In this document: piece by piece, positions 29,096 through 38,517 of the stretch | How positions within the stretch are numbered: position 1 is the first letter of the stretch | Layout of the letters: every line of letters starts with the position of its first letter | NCBI GenBank assembly: GCA_020002185.1 | Contig: JAHLWY010000226.1 | Coordinates: 18,575 to 82,574, forward strand | From: Paraescarpia echinospica | Lineage: Eukaryota; Annelida; Polychaeta; Sabellida; Siboglinidae | Length of the DNA: 64,000 nucleotides | Reading direction: 5' to 3' | Translations under genes and position numbers: made by a program | The notes under the pieces: model-generated | Databases searched by the model: none | Told to the model about the DNA's origin: nothing | What the model saw: only the letters and a program-made list of their open reading frames with translations

Positions 29096-30563
29096 TTATG
29101 AAGATGGAGGCGGTGGAAAGGGGTCATGATCGGGTGGTGGTGGGCCAAATCCGTGGCGGCCGGGTGGCTGTGTAGGGTAACTTAAATGGACGGAAAGATG
29201 GGCTGGAATGGGTGGTGCAAATGATGGGAGGAGAACTTGAGGACGTGGAAATATGGAAGCAAATGAGAAGGGTTGTGTGAAAGTTTCGTGTTCTTCTGGT
29301 TGGGGGTTGTCTGCAGGTGTGGCTAGAAATAATAAAGGTTCATCGTCGGTGCTGTAGCCGTCGCTGTCGAAGTTTTCTGTGTCGTGTTGTTGTTGTTGTT
29401 GTTGTTGTCGTTGTTGTCGTTCGACGGCTAAGGTTGGGCGGCGGTGTGGTGACGAGGCGAAGCTGATTGGGCGAGGTGTAGGTTCAACGAAGTGTACCAC
29501 AACGCCCCGGCCGATGGCGTATCTTCGATGAGTTAGTTCAGGGGCGATCACGAAGATGTGCCTTCTGTGGTGAAAAGGAAAAGTTCAATTATCGTCGGGG
29601 TGGCGATTACTGGCGCGCGGGGTTCGTCCTGCCGGGTGTCCATTCCGGTGAGTGTGGTTGGCAAGGGTTTGTTCCATAAGGAGTCGATTGACTAGTTCGG
29701 GTGCCACGATCAATAGGCGAAATCTGTGGGAGAAGGAAAAGTGTTAAGGGTCGGTAATGTGACGTCGTCGGCGAGGTCCAAGGAACAATGTGGCCCCAGG
29801 CCTATCGGCGCGCGGGGTTCTATCAATCATAATCATATCGCATGGGCTCAAATTTATTCTTGATCTATTAATGAAGCCATTTCGGTGTGAGGGGCGCGCA
29901 AGGGTTTGCCCCCGCCCTATATGCAGTGTATCGAATCCGGCGATGTTTCGTCTGCAAGTATGAAAAAAGTATTAAAGTAATGGTGCGTCTCTTTTAGTGG
30001 GGGCCTGTAAAAAAGCAGTATTCATTAAATCTGTAACGGGGCGTTTGTAAATAGTGGGGCGCACGTTAATCTGGAAAAGCAGCTATAGTGTTTATCAAAA
30101 GTCCGTAATAGGCGTCTGCAATTAAAGGTAAATTAAAAAAAAAGCGGTCTGTAAAGTGGGAAGCGTTATTTAGTTAGTATCGTTAAACGTACCTTTCTCC
30201 GGGGCGTTGGGGTAGGGGTAGTCGGATAGGTGGCGGAGCAGCACTATTCCCGGCGGCTTGGGGAGTCGGCGCAGCGCTATTCCCGGCGACTTGGGGAGTC
30301 GGCGCAGAGCTATTCCCGGCGTTTTGGGTAGGCAGCTCGCTGTAAAAAAAATAGTTAGTTAGTTAGTTAGTGAACGTTATAAAAGAAAGCAGTAATGTGA
30401 GGAAAGCCAGTGTTAGTTGAGTTAGCAAAACGTACCTGTTTTGTGGTTGTTGGGGATTGGCCGCATAATTGTGAACTTGGTCGGTCGGCTCCATCGTGAG
30501 AAATGAATTGCGCAGTTGTTGCGCCGCTGTTTTGCGCGCGGTAACGTGTAGCGGCCAAGACAC
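29096..30563 (-). CDS. spliced left-end gene with three alternative last exons (C)
   Basis: Exon 1 runs from ATG 30494 (in-frame upstream ATG at 30563) to 30436, donor CAG|GTACGT. Exon 2 is 30339-30193, acceptor after a T8 tract (TTTACAG), donor AAAG|GTACGT. It encodes three AGNS.APTPQ-type repeats. Three acceptors follow, at 29951, 29723 and 29564. All join in the same phase (AG|A) and each opens a frame to a stop. The distal exon adds about 156 residues: 'IFVIAPELTHRR', a polyglutamine tract, an acidic 'DGYSTDDEP' region and a proline-rich tail, a composition seen in transcriptional activators. The promoter candidate is at 30590-30609. No family recognised; the intron model comes from splice signals and phase only. 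Confidence 0.6.
29594..29723 (-). other. alternative last exon 2 of left-end gene
   Basis: Acceptor TTTTCCTTCTCCCACAG|A with the first exon base at 29723. The frame (FRLLIVAPELVNRLLMEQ, HRNGH, RTPRAS) ends at a TGA directly before the pyrimidine tract of the third acceptor. 'IVAPELVNR' parallels 'VIAPELTHR' at the start of the distal exon (29564), supporting tandem exon duplication. Confidence 0.55.
29770..29951 (-). other. alternative last exon 1 of left-end gene
   Basis: Acceptor TTTTTTCATACTTGCAG|A with the first exon base at 29951. The frame runs about 55 codons (NIAGFDTLHIGRGQTLARP, HRNGF, RTPRAD) to a TAA placed directly before the pyrimidine tract of the next acceptor. It shares HRNG and RTPRA words with exon 2 of the set, so the exons are probably duplicates. 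Confidence 0.55.
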
Positions 30564-30589
30564 GTACGCCGTAGCCTTACATAAGGTGC

Positions 30590-30609
30590 TGACGTCACTG
30601 TTTATATAA
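30590..30609. promoter_or_regulatory. CRE plus TATA at divergent left-end promoter
   Basis: A full palindromic CRE, TGACGTCA, at 30590-30597, is followed by TTTATATAA at 30601-30609, which reads as TATA on both strands. The minus-strand spliced gene starts at 30563 or 30494. CREB/ATF sites of this type are well known in adenovirus early promoters. Use here is inferred. Confidence 0.6.
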
Positions 30610-30867
30610 CGCGCTTATGTAACTGTTTGTAAGTGTTTAAAACGACCGTTAAATGTGAAATGTGCGCAAACTAAGCGGTCTATAATAGTCAGTGGGGACT
30701 AGAGAATCGTATGGTAAGCTTATATTAGGAAATAAAAGAGGCGTTCTGTTAGTGCACTAGGCTGACCGATAGATCTTTTTCAGTTTTAGTAACCTTGTAA
30801 GAGTCGGCTGCTTTGTGGCGCGCGTGCGCGCGCTCACGGGGGCCGCGTGCGGGCCGCGTGCAAAGCG

Positions 30868-30876
30868 CTTATATAG
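30868..30876 (+). promoter_or_regulatory. TATA box of RPA-like gene (C)
   Basis: TTATATAGG at about 30868-30876, 90 bases before the ATG at 30963. GCGC words precede it, as in the TIR promoters of B. Confidence 0.55.
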
Positions 30877-30962
30877 GGGGCTGGGCGGAGAACGTCTATG
30901 TATCGTCGCTGTGGTGTTGTTACCGTTGCAGTAACTTTGTGTGTTGCAGAACGTTGTTGATC

Positions 30963-31661
30963 ATGTCACCGCCGCCCGCTCACGGAGAGGCTCCACCAAA
31001 GAAGAGCAGCAAGTTGAGGGAGGCTCCAACGGTCGCGGTGGCATCTGGTGGCAAAACGAAACCTGCTTCGGAGGCCAGCGCGAAGGAGCTTCCGACTGCC
31101 GACGTGGCGCCTACTAAGCCGGCGTCGACTTTTGAGGCCGTGGTGAGTGCGGACGCGCTGACGTCCGAAGTATCGTTGAAAGAGTTCGTGCTAGCCTGCG
31201 ATGGCACGTATAAGATTGTTACGCCCGTAACAATCGTTGGCGTGGCTTGGAAAAGTAAATGCACGTACATCGGCTGTGGCGTTTGCAAGTGCAAAGTGCG
31301 AGGCCTTGAAAGCGGTGGTCGGGTGTGCGCTGTACACGGTGTGCAGGCAAAGGCGAAGACGTATTTTTCGGTGCGCGTCATGGTGGAAGACGAAAATGAC
31401 GCCGACACTGAGGCCAGCATTTGGATCACGCTGTTCGACGAAGCGATTTCGTCGATCGGCGATTACGATGCCGAGCATGTGTCAGGCCTGTTGCCAGACC
31501 AGTTGCGCAGTAGCTTTGTGGCGAGCCTGGTTGGCACAGTCTTGGAGCTGACCGTGCACAAGGTCGTGTGGGGTGGCATACTGGACACGTATACTGTCCG
31601 TGATGTACGGGTCGTGTCGAAGAAGGCGAGCGAACCCGGCGTATACGCTGTTCACGCTTGA
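30963..31661 (+). CDS. RPA-C-like ssDNA-binding protein (C)
   Basis: 232 residues from ATG 30963. The N-terminal 60 residues are a Lys/Pro/Ala-rich linker. Then an OB-fold-like region with a zinc ribbon (CGVC, 13 residues, CAVH) and 'YFSVRVMVEDEND...SIWITLFDEAI', matching the layout of the C-terminal DNA-binding domain of RPA70. The same Cys/His spacing is in the B gene. It probably coats single strands exposed by protein-primed, strand-displacing replication by PolB, which lies downstream on the same strand. A strong donor, GTG|GTGAGT at 31140-31148, lies at codon 60, so part of the transcripts may skip this domain. Confidence 0.65.
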   Translation: MSPPPAHGEAPPKKSSKLREAPTVAVASGGKTKPASEASAKELPTADVAPTKPASTFEAVVSADALTSEVSLKEFVLACDGTYKIVTPVTIVGVAWKSKCTYIGCGVCKCKVRGLESGGRVCAVHGVQAKAKTYFSVRVMVEDENDADTEASIWITLFDEAISSIGDYDAEHVSGLLPDQLRSSFVASLVGTVLELTVHKVVWGGILDTYTVRDVRVVSKKASEPGVYAVHA

Positions 31662-31726
31662 ACGACTAACGTTTGGCTATTGTTCTGTAGGACGTTGTAA
31701 TTGCTGCTTTGGTTATTGTTCTGTAG
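31143..31726 (+). other. predicted alternative intron in RPA-like gene (C)
   Basis: Donor GTGAGT at 31143-31148, branch-point-like GACTAAC at about 31664-31670 and two tandem acceptors TTGTTCTGTAG|GACGTTGTAA at 31690 and 31726. Phase 0 on both sides. Using the first acceptor gives a stop after 11 codons; the second opens the frame of 31727-32240. The donor is at the codon homologous to the B donor (46651-46652). Confidence 0.55.
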
Positions 31727-32592
31727 GACGTTGTAATTGCCGCTGCGTTGCGTGGAATTCTCGATGCTGCTGACGAGTGCGCACCCCCTGCCGAGAAGCG
31801 CGCTAAGAAGGAAACGACGCCTCGGCCATGCTTCGCTGACGCCAACACTCCACCGCCGCCCTCGCTGACGAGAGAAGAAGCGATGCCGTACTGGCCGTGC
31901 GCGCCTGAGGCGGAAGACACGCAGCCCATGCCACCGCACGTGCCGGTGAGCGACGCCGCGACGCCCACGTACGTTGCATTAACCCCGGTGGTGGCGACAG
32001 CAGAAGCAGCAGCCGTGCCATCGTCTTCACTGCCTCTGGACGTGTTGTCGGTTTCGTCGGAGGACTTTATTCCGTGGGCCCGCAACAAACATCAACAACG
32101 CCCTGTGATCGTGGGCACGCTTCAGTCCGACTCGGAATGGAGCGTTCTGCACTCGTACGCCGGCCGGCAGCGCTGTATGATGTCCACGTTTGCCGAGCTA
32201 ATTGGCGAACGAGTGATGGACACCGCGTGCCAAGAAAGTGGTGAGTGCCCTCCCGAGGAGGGGTGCCCCTTCGTTCACATGTGCTTCTACAGAGGAAGGA
32301 AGCCGAGCCGACGGTACAACATTCTGTACGAAAACGTGGCGGCACTGAATGTGTGCTTTTTTCAATATCACTCGACAGCTTTCTGCAGCAGACGTTGTTG
32401 CTGCCCGCTATTCGTATACTCTCGGTACTGGAGGAGCGTTGCGTGCGCGGCGATCGCGCTTCGGAGGGCTCCCTCATGCGCCAGGTAGCCGACTGGCTCA
32501 TGGGGACGGATTGGACGGCGCCGTTCGATCGTTCGCTGTTGGAGGTCGCCGTGCAGTATTACCTGTTGAAAAGGGCATGCCTCGACGTCTGA
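31727..32592 (+). CDS. alternative-exon protein downstream of RPA-like gene (C)
   Basis: Exon 2 (31727-32240) starts DVVIAAALRGILDAADE and is Pro/Ala-rich, then 'DFIPWARNKHQQRPVIVGTL' and a Cys-rich end (CQESGECPPEEGCPFVHMC). A donor GTG|GTGAGT is at 32238-32246, and acceptor-like CGACAG and CTGCAG lie at about 32376-32386. The exon after them can be read as 'LLLPAIRILSVLEE...LLEVAVQYYLLKRACLDV' to TGA 32592, or in another frame. Which junction is used cannot be decided from sequence. The counterpart in B is the split Cys/His protein. Function unknown. Confidence 0.45.
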
Positions 32593-32639
32593 TGGGGCGA
32601 CGTTTTCTCCGCCGAACGCTTAACATGTATTTTTGCCGA

Positions 32640-33060
32640 TGAACATTTAGTAATTGAACATTATATTTTGCATTTCGCTATGGCATAAAGCCTTATTATT
32701 AGTAGGTACGCCGATGAACATTAGCAGGGGCGAATTGAACATGGCATAAAGCCGATGAACATTGGGCGAGTTAATCGAGCGGCCTATAGTCCGCTGTTGT
32801 GGCCTTAAAGCCTTATTATTTACTCCGCTGTGGCATAAGGCCCGCCGAACGCTTAATATGTATTTTTTGCCGATGAACATTATATTTTCATTTCGCTATG
32901 GCCTAAAGCCTTATTATTAGGTGCACATTAGCGGCCTATAGTCCGCTGTTGGAGGCGTAAAGCCTTATTATTTACTCTGCTGTGGCATAAAGCCTCTTTA
33001 CTGTTTACCGTGGCATAAAGCCTTACTGTGGTGATGTAGTAGTACGAGGCTGCTTAATAA
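32640..33060. repeat. short interspersed repeats and poly(A) signal
   Basis: Words GGCATAAAGCCTTATTATTA and CCGATGAACATTA recur at least five times between 32650 and 33030 in varied order. AATAAA at 33055-33060 (plus strand) would end the left-end plus-strand transcripts. No coding frame that I can support. Confidence 0.65.
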
Positions 33061-33576
33061 AACGCATGAAAACAATTCCCGCCTCCTGTTGTTGACATTC
33101 GACGCCATCCAAAAAAACAAAACACGTTGCTGACATTCAATAAGCTCCAGCGCCCAATGCCGCTACCGAACGCCTGTCCAACTAGCGCACAAAACACTCC
33201 GCGTATCCGGGCGCAGCTGACAGCCGAAATTTCTACTACAAAACGTAAACAAAAACTTTGCCGCTGCCTCGGTCCATCGGCAGGCACAGCGCTGCCACCT
33301 GTCGGCCACCACAAAAACGTTGCTGCCCTGTCGGCCACGAAAATAAAAAACTTTGTCGCCGCTGCTACCTCGGTGGTCCACGGACGACGGGCCAGCAGTG
33401 CCGCCACCTGACGGTCAGGGAAAAACCGCTGCCAGAAAACCGCCGCCGCCGCCGCCGTTCAGAAAAAGTTCCCCCTAGCGGTCGTTAGGCGCGACGGCGG
33501 TCTTATAAGTGGTGTCGGCGCGCTTCGTCGTAGTTAATAGCGTTCCGAGTACGCGCCTAAAACGAACGTTCCGACG
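33061..33576 (+). promoter_or_regulatory. PolB upstream region
   Basis: GC-rich with repeats of CTGCCACCTGTCGGCCACCA type (33290-33410) and a run of GCCGCC. A TATAA word at about 33506 (GGTCTTATAAGTGG) lies about 70 bases before ATG 33577. Short frames here are not supported as genes. Confidence 0.45.
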
Positions 33577-36321
33577 ATGCACGTGTGTCCGAAATGCGAT
33601 CGATCGTTCGTCCGTCTTTGTCATTTGTCGAAGCATCTAAAAACATGCGGCGGCAACGAATACGTATGCCCGAAATGTGATCGTTCGTTCGATCAGCGCG
33701 GTAGTATGTTGCGGCATCTGCGAACTTGCGGCGTCGTCAATGAGGTGTGTCCAAAATGCAATCGATCGTTCGACAGGCACGCCGATAGGTTGCACCATTT
33801 ATGTCGCGATGACGACGTCGTCGACGACGACCTACAGAGCGTCGTGCGCGACTACTGGGCGAGTATCCGTACGTCTGTGGCGCACGGACCCGTTCAATCT
33901 AGGTATAATTTCCATTTGTCCGGCCACCGGGATACGGCCGCGCACGAAGCCCATCTACGACTGATGTTCGAGGCGCAGACTCGGGCCTTTAAAATAAACT
34001 TATCGTACGGGTTTATCCTGCGGCACAGGGAGACGGGCCGACTACGTTACTACAATTCTTCGTGTAACTGTTGCGGACGCTATCTCGAGTCGCCAGTCCT
34101 CGTTTCCGACGCCGCGTCGTTCGAACGCTTCCTCGACGCCACCCGGCAGCCCGACGTTCTGCAGTACGTGATCGCGCAGCGACCCGACTTGGGGTGGATC
34201 GCCGAGTTGGTAACGAACGTTACGTACTTCCTCAACGCCATCATCAACCATCCTATCGGGTGCGCACGCCAGCAGCGCCTCCCCGACTATCTGCGCCACA
34301 ACGCGGGGCTCGTCAGCCTAGTGAACGATCGCCACAGCCGTCCGTACGCCGACAACCTGTGCCTCTTCCGTTGTCTGGCGCTGCATCGGGGCGCCGACTT
34401 TCGAGCTGACGATTTGACGACCGCCGCCTTAAGGCTCTACGCCGACTACGGCGCCGGCGGCCAACCCTACTACGCGTTCGCCGGCGTCCCGCTGAACGAA
34501 CTCGGGCGGGTGGAGGCGGCCTTCGAAACGAATGTGGCCGTGTATCGGCTGACGGCGGAGGGCGCCGCCGCTACCCGACCACCATCAGCGTCAATCTGTT
34601 CGAGACGCACTATTCCTTCATAGCCGACGTGTCGCTGTTCTGTCGTTCGTATCGATGCGGCAAGTGCGGCGATGCGCTGTGGCGCACCGCCCATCTGCTG
34701 CGGCGTCACGAGGCGACGTGCGAGGGCGGCGTTCGCCACGTCTTTCCCGGCGCCGTCTACCATCCGACGCCGTCCGTGTTTCAGCAGCTGGAGGACGATG
34801 GCGTCTACGTGGACGAACGCCTGCGCTACTCTCCGTACAGGGCGACGTACGATTTTGAGTGCTACTTCGACGATCACGATCTGCCGGCGGACAGCGCCAA
34901 ATGCCGGTGTATCGCGCGACACGAGCTACTCAGCGTGAGCGTCGCCTCGAACGTCCCCCGGCACGAGAAGGCGCTCTGCATCGTCACGTCCGGCGATTCG
35001 GGCGAGCTCGCGAAGCGCCTGGTCGACGCTCTGGAGGCCATGTGCGAGGCGGCGTGCGCGGCTCTGCGGCCGTCGTTCGACGCGAACTTCGAGGCGATCG
35101 ACGCGCTCGACGCCGAATGGCGGGCGATCGCGACGGCGGCGGGGGCGGCGCGCGATAAGAGCCCGTACACGGTGCTCGGCGACCGTCTGTGGAAGCACCT
35201 GCGCCGCCTCCCCGTCCTCGGCTTCAATTCGGGGAAGTACGACTTGAACGTCGTTAAGAAATATCTGACGCCCCTGTTCATGACCGGCGAGGCGCAGAGC
35301 ATCTCGTAGGCGTTCACGATCAAGCGTCAGAACAACTTCATGTGCCTGACGACGGCGACGCTCAAGTTCCTGGACACCCCCCACTACCTGGCCCCCGGCG
35401 TCAGCTACGCCCGGTTTCTGAAAGGCCTACGGCTGCGAGGCGACGAAGGGGCACTTACCCTACGAGTACCTCGACGACCTGCGAAAACTGGACGAGACCC
35501 GGCTGCCGCCGCGCGAGGCCTTCTACAGCCGCCTGAAGCGCGAAGGCGTCTCCGCCGCCGAGTACGAGGGTTGCGCGCGGGTATGGCGCGACGAGGGGAT
35601 GACGACGCTGCGGGACTACCTCGTATGGTATAACAATAGGGACGTGGTGCCGTTCCTGGAGGCCGTCGACAAGCAGTTCGCCTTCTATCGTCAGCGCCTC
35701 ATCGACATGTTCAAGGACGCCATCAGCGTGCCGGGCCTGACGCTGCTGTACCTGTTCAACGATCTGCCGTCGTCGCTCCACTTCACGCTCTTCAACGAAT
35801 CGAACAAGGACCTGCACCGGCTCCTACAGTCACAGATCGTCGGCGGCCGCTCGATCATTTTCGCGCGCTATCACGAGGCGCCCCTGCCGCTCTATTGTCG
35901 GCTTCGACCCAAACGGCCTCTACCTATGGGCGATCAAGCAGGAGATGCCGACGGGGTGGTACACGCGCCAGCGCGCGGACAACGCCTTTCGACCGAAGCG
36001 CGTACACCGCTACGGCCGCCTGGCCGTCGAGTGGCTGATGTGGGAGGCGGCGCGGACGGGGGCGTACATACGTCACCAGCTCAACGGGCGCGAGAAGCGC
36101 GTCGGCAAGTACCGGGTCGACGTCTGGTGTGGCGCGACGCGGACGGCGTACCAGATCCAAGGGTGCTTCTTCCACGGCTGCCCGTGCACGGGGAGGGAGA
36201 CGAACGCAGTGAACGATAAGCCGATGAGCCAAATGTACGCCGAGACGGCCGCCGTGACGGCCTACCTTCGCCGCTTCGTCGCCGTCGTCGAGATGTGGGA
36301 GTGCCAGTGGCGCGCGACGAG

Positions 36322-36376
<55 letters not shown>

Positions 36377-37654
36377 AGGAGCTGGACCGGCGCCGCCGGC
36401 GCCGTGACGCGGCCGACGATCCTGAAGGCCGTGCTCGACGGCACGCTGTTCGGCCTCGTCGAGTGCGACATCGCCGTTCCGGAGGCGCTGCGCGACGCCT
36501 TCGCCGAGATGCAACCGATCTTCAAGAACTCCTACATCGCGCGCGACGATCTCAGCCCGTTCATGCGTCGCTACGCCGAAACGCACGAGCTCCTCGCCCG
36601 GCCTCGGCGCACGCTCGTGGGGAGCTACTTCGGCGCCAAGATTCTGCTCGCGACGCCGCTACTGCGGTGGTATCTGCGGCACGGCCTCGTCGTCGAGCGT
36701 GTCTACCAGATCGTCGAGTACGAGCCGGTCGCGTTGTTTCGCCACTTCGGCGACACGGTCTCCGCCGCGCGACGCGCGGGCGACGCCGACCCAGAAAAGG
36801 CCATCATCGTCGACACGTTTAAACTGCTCGGCAACAGTCCCTACGGGAAAACGATCACGCGCGTCGACCTGCACCGCGACATCAAGTTCTGCACGTCCGC
36901 CGGCGCCGCGACGCTGATTAATAATAGTCGCTTCCGTCAGCTCGACGTCGTCGTCCCCGACGGCCTCTACGAGGTGGCGCTGAACAAGCGAACCGTCCGG
37001 TACGCGCTGCCCGTCCAGATCGGCTACTTCGTCTATCAGTACGCCAAACTGCGCATGCTGGAGTTTTATTACGATTTCATCGCCGCCTACATTCCGCGCC
37101 CCCTGTTCCAGTACTGCGCGATGGACACGGACTCGGCGTATTTGAGCCTCGCGGGGCGCTGTCTCGACGAACTCGTGGCGACGGCCAAGCGTGAACACTA
37201 CTTTCGACACCGCGGCGAGTGGTTCCCGTCGGAACACTGCGACGCGCACGCGGAGGCGTACTTGCGGTGCCGGCTCGCCGGCCGAGCGTGGGACGCGCCC
37301 GACGAGTGTTGCGCACGTCGGCGCCAGTACGACAAGCGAACGCCGGGCCTCTTCAAAGAGGAATGGTCCGGCCGCGGGATCGTCGCGCTCTGCAGCAAGA
37401 CGTACTACTGTTTCGGCGGCGACGGCGACATGTACAGTACGAAGGGCCTGAGCAAGCGTCAGAACGAAGTCGACAAGTACGCCTTCCTCGGCGTGCTGCG
37501 CAGCCAACGGAGCGCCGGCGGCTGGAACCGCGGCTTCCAAGTGAAGGAGTCGTCCGTGCTGACGTACATTCAGGAGCGCGCGGCGTTCAGCTACTTCTAC
37601 GCCAAACTTCGCGTGCTCGACGACGGCGTCACCACGGCGCCGATACTCGTATAA
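33577..37654 (+). pseudogene. polB: protein-primed DNA polymerase B (C), broken
   Basis: Three N-terminal C2HC fingers (CPKCDRSF, CPKCDRSF, CPKCNRSF), a further finger before the exonuclease, exonuclease motifs (TYDFECYF; NSGKYDLN; ISYAR-like SYARFLKGL), then polymerase motifs: A region FDPNGLY, B 'KLLGNSPYGKT', C 'MDTDSAY', and a 'TKGLSKRQN' thumb region. This is the Polinton family polymerase that would copy the linear element from a protein primer. Breaks: frame change near 34600, in-frame TAG at 35307-35309, frame changes near 35445 and 35890. A proline run interrupts the palm. Catalytic residues are intact but not in one frame. Confidence 0.9.
36322..36376 (+). repeat. (CCG)n microsatellite inside PolB
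   Basis: About 18 uninterrupted CCG units code for a polyproline run between the motif A and motif B parts of PolB, where related polymerases have no such tract to my knowledge. On the other strand it would be polyglycine or polyarginine. Confidence 0.9.
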
Positions 37655-37659
37655 CGAGG

Positions 37660-37750
37660 GACCTCCCTCCCGCCCTCCCTACCCCTAGGGGTAGGGACCT
37701 ACCTAGGGACCCCTAGGGGTAGGGACCTACCTAAGGACCCCTAGGGGTAT
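37660..37750. repeat. palindromic tandem repeat after PolB
   Basis: About three units of a roughly 30-bp repeat with core ACCCCTAGGGGTAGGGACCT. Each contains the palindrome ACCCCTAGGGGT. It lies in the PolB 3' region. Confidence 0.8.
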
Positions 37751-37773
37751 GGTCCTATGTATGTATGTGTACG

Positions 37774-37818
37774 AATAAAAATGTGAACACTCGGTACAGT
37801 TTTCATCGTTGTTTTATT
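37774..37818. terminator. convergent poly(A) signals
   Basis: AATAAA on the plus strand at 37774-37779 for PolB. AATAAA on the minus strand (TTTATT at 37813-37818) for the late block. Same arrangement as at 19115-19159 in B. Confidence 0.7.
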
Positions 37819-37844
37819 TAACTACAAAAAAAAAACAACCTCAC

Positions 37845-38066
37845 TACTTCGGTAATAGCAAGTGATAATAGGCGGCGGCCGAACGGGCACCGGTAGCCGC
37901 TTAGCGGTTTCGCAATAAGAGCAGATAGGCGACGCGCTACAACACAACCTCACTACTTCGGTCTTGCCTGCCTAGCGCGGCGAGGAGCCCGCGACCGGCG
38001 GGTCCAACAAACTCGGTTCGGATACTCGGTCGTCTAATAATAATAACAAGCGATAATAGACAGCGT
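37845..38066 (-). pseudogene. gene-end relics after protease
   Basis: Two remnants. About 37880-37935 repeats part of the protease 3' end (GCCGCTTAGCGG, AATAAGAGCAGATAGGCGAC). About 37945-38035 matches the last part of the split B gene (27177-27260; CTCACTACTTC, CGGCGAGGAGCCC, TTCGGATAC). Both are non-functional. Confidence 0.6.
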
Positions 38067-38516
38067 TCAATGCGGCTTTAGCCAGTCGAATACGAGACAG
38101 TCGTTGGCCACCCTATCGGGGCCGAACAGGCACTGGAAGCCGCTTAGCGGCATTCCACGGCATCGTAAGAGCAGGTAGGCGACGCAATATTGTCCGCACA
38201 CGTTAGATACGCCGCTCTGCAGTCGCTTGTCGTTGTACGTCCACGAATCACAGTTGCTTCTCAGGAAGTCGCGGAAGTCGGCGTGCCGCGGCGGACGGCC
38301 GTACGAATCGAAGTACTCGCCTCGCCGGTCGGCGTCTACGTAGACGGCCACCCAGTGCTCTCCCGGCTCGTCGCCGTCGTCGGTGTTGCACACGAACGCC
38401 GTCGGGTAGGCGGTGAGCCGCCGCCCCGGCAGCTTGTCTTTGGGCACGACGCCCACGACGATGTTTTTAGTGTACGCGTCGATCGCCAGGCGACGTATCA
38501 GCTGAAACGTGTCCAT
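38067..38516 (-). CDS. adenain-like maturation protease (C)
   Basis: 149 residues, intact. Catalytic His54 (GEHW), Asp70 (EYFDSYG), Gln100 and Cys107 (SNVCGQYC) match the spacing of adenovirus protease, including seven residues between Gln and Cys. Processes virion proteins. The ATG lies 2 bases from the stop of the capsid gene, so the two were read from one minus-strand transcript. About 66 per cent of positions look the same as in the B copy by eye; I did not compute it. Confidence 0.9.
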   Translation of the reverse strand: MDTFQLIRRLAIDAYTKNIVVGVVPKDKLPGRRLTAYPTAFVCNTDDGDEPGEHWVAVYVDADRRGEYFDSYGRPPRHADFRDFLRSNCDSWTYNDKRLQSGVSNVCGQYCVAYLLLRCRGMPLSGFQCLFGPDRVANDCLVFDWLKPH

Positions 38517-38517
38517 C

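Noticed and set aside
33577..37654. Long plus- and minus-strand open frames overlapping PolB, including a polyglycine/polyarginine frame.
   Set aside because: Shadows of the GC-rich PolB coding frame; only the PolB frames carry known motifs.
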